A stretch of DNA of 64,000 bases from Bacteroidales bacterium (GTDB lineage Bacteria > Bacteroidota > Bacteroidia > Bacteroidales > WCHB1-69), in assembly GCA_017549765.1 (NCBI GenBank), contig JAFYNM010000015.1, forward strand, positions 1 through 64,000. The letters run 5' to 3'. The notes beneath the pieces are model-generated. The model was not told the DNA's origin, made no database searches, and saw only the letters and a program-made list of their open reading frames with translations. Below are positions 63,066-64,000 of this stretch, piece after piece. The translations under genes were made by a program, and so were the position numbers. Within the stretch, counting starts at the first letter, position 1. Each line of letters opens with the position of its first letter.

Positions 63066-63770
63066 ATGAAACCTATCGTCACATATCAGTTTATCATTCT
63101 TGTTGTTGTCCTGTTATTGACACAGCTACGTTGTACGACATCTTCCTCCTCCAAATCGTTTTCAGACAGTGAGAAAACGTTGACTGAGGACACAAACCAG
63201 GCGATGATGGACGCTGTTTTGTCCGAGAAGTTGCAACAACATTGCAGTTTATGGCTTAATTCATGGGAAAGAGGACTGAAAACTGACAGTTTTGCGCTCG
63301 TTCGTAGTTTCACATCACCCCTATCCACCGATTGGGAAGAATTTGACGTTTCGGATAAAAATTTCTCTGATTATCGCGACAAGATATATTACGCACCAAA
63401 CGGTTCTTACGCCTTGGACTTGTATTCGTATAATCTCATCTTAAACAAGAAAGGTGCTAAAATCTATGCGGTAGTAGATGCTGACATCCAAATATATCTT
63501 ATAGACATTCCTCATCGTCAAAGACGCCCTGTCCTCTTTCTCGGACCTTCCTCAAGCATAGACGATGGCTTTTGGCTCTCCGACAGCACCGTGGTTTTGG
63601 TAGGATGGGAAAGGTGTTTTGATTGTCCTGAAGAAGCATACAGACCTGACGTGCTCAAAGTAAACGTTTTTACCGGCGAGACTGTTGAATACCAGTATAA
63701 TGCGGCTTTCCCTCATTATAACAGTGGTTTTTTAAAACAAAAGTTCCCCGAAATCATTTTTGATGATTAA
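63066..63770 (+). CDS. Lipoprotein, unrecognised
   Basis: The 234-residue protein has an N-terminal hydrophobic segment (FIILVVVLLLTQLRC) that looks like a lipoprotein signal, followed by a Ser/Thr-rich stretch. The remainder is a beta-rich domain with features of a propeller blade (YAPNGSYALDLYSYNLILNKKG, YLIDIPHRQRRPVLFLG, FWLSDSTVVLVGWERCF). Start 63066 is preferred to 63006. No family is recognised. The promoter spacing implies a very short leader. Confidence 0.7.
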   Translation: MKPIVTYQFIILVVVLLLTQLRCTTSSSSKSFSDSEKTLTEDTNQAMMDAVLSEKLQQHCSLWLNSWERGLKTDSFALVRSFTSPLSTDWEEFDVSDKNFSDYRDKIYYAPNGSYALDLYSYNLILNKKGAKIYAVVDADIQIYLIDIPHRQRRPVLFLGPSSSIDDGFWLSDSTVVLVGWERCFDCPEEAYRPDVLKVNVFTGETVEYQYNAAFPHYNSGFLKQKFPEIIFDD

Positions 63771-63776
63771 AAATCC

Positions 63777-64000
63777 TTACAGGCGCGCCAAGAAACTCTC
63801 ATCCACGTACAATTCCGGCAAATGTTGCCAGCTGTTTATGAAGAAGAACAAGTTTCGTGTCTTCTTGTTGTTTTTGCTGTGATAAAGTTAATAGATGTTC
63901 TCCATAAATCTTTACTGTATCGCCTGTATCTCGTTAAAATAGAAGAATGCCTCTGGATGGGTTTTCTTCAATTTGTTGAGTTTGGTCGGTATGGGATGTT
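63777..64000 (-). pseudogene. Degraded 3 prime end of a minus-strand gene
   Basis: From the right edge a frame reads HPIPTKLNKLKKTHPEAFF and on to NEIQAIQ, then stops at 63912. A second frame lower down reads LYHSKNNKKTRNLFFFI then NSWQHLPELYVDESFLARL to a stop at 63777. Both look protein-like, but stops and frame changes separate them. It may be a decayed gene whose main body lies outside the window; confidence is low. Confidence 0.3.

Overview
The window looks like a chromosomal segment of a member of the Bacteroidota, most likely order Bacteroidales. Four things point there. Start regions lack Shine-Dalgarno sequences and most transcription units begin with a TAnnTTTG -7 box. Several secreted proteins end in type IX secretion (T9SS) sorting domains (PNP...G type A, and CHU_C type B). 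Family types typical of the phylum are present: DUF5618, DUF3667, FISUMP, HU-SPOR and the CxxxxxCxxxCxxC N-terminal module of TonB-like proteins. Housekeeping neighbourhoods match the phylum: acpP-fabF-rnc, tig-clpP-clpX, and sigma-54 activator-lptE-TPR-secG. Genes are GC-rich in most of the window; the right end (about 60.7-64 kb) is clearly more AT-rich.

Layout. 1-1.7 kb: 5 prime part of a large T9SS-type surface protein that runs off the left edge. 1.9-4 kb: OPT transporter. 4-9.15 kb: a tight plus-strand unit of deoxynucleoside kinase, kdsB, an HU-SPOR membrane protein, pssA, a LOG-family hydrolase and DNA polymerase III delta prime. 9.2-11.4 kb (minus): aspartokinase and a glutaminyl cyclase-like M28 lipoprotein. 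11.6-13.9 kb (minus): a CHU_C protein. 14-17.5 kb (minus): tig-clpP-clpX, with a terminator-like hairpin before clpX. 17.6-20.3 kb (minus): sigma-54 activator-lptE-TPR-secG. 20.5-24.8 kb: a 1433-residue T9SS repeat protein. 25-28.5 kb: FISUMP lipoprotein, esterase, YfcC-type transporter. 28.7-31.4 kb (minus): murD-thioredoxin lipoprotein-TPR protein. 31.6-31.8 kb (minus): tRNA Thr-Tyr-Gly. 32.1-34.5 kb: a near-perfect sigma-54 promoter, then acpP-fabF-rnc. 34.6-36.3 kb: a T9SS-sorted thioredoxin-fold protein. 36.4 kb (minus): an unusual tRNA-Val(CAC). 36.65-41.4 kb: basic small lipoprotein, M23/LysM peptidase, FG-GAP T9SS protein, DUF2156-GNAT fusion. 41.6-43.6 kb: lipoprotein, radical SAM activase-like protein, 4-Cys module protein. 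43.7-49.8 kb: ALDH, PIN/RelB-DinJ toxin-antitoxin pair, SDR, Fe-ADH and a DUF234-type ATPase.

49.8-56.3 kb is a worn, rearranged stretch: a truncated DUF1294 gene, an AraC regulator, a glycosidase without a signal peptide whose 5 prime end carries a dispersed palindrome, DUF5618, DUF3667, an AAA/DUF4143 ATPase behind two identical palindromes, a frame-broken TonB-like remnant and a YafQ-like toxin remnant. 56.3-60.7 kb returns to core genes (thrS, queA, tRNA Pro and Arg) with one coiled-coil nuclease-like protein. 60.8-63.8 kb is an AT-rich island of unrecognised membrane proteins and lipoproteins that share near-identical promoter segments.

Taken together, much of the window serves the cell envelope: KDO activation, phosphatidylserine synthesis, LPS transport, SecG, MurD, ACP/FabF, cell-wall peptidase and T9SS cargo. 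A sigma-54 activator sits in the lptE-secG unit, and a sigma-54 promoter lies just upstream of acpP. A sigma-54 link between these two loci is my inference. I found no CRISPR array, rRNA operon, prophage or intact insertion sequence. No wholly new system is demonstrable by reading alone. The best leads are the sigma-54 leader, the tRNA-Val, the T9SS thioredoxin, the duplicated-promoter island and the paired palindromes.
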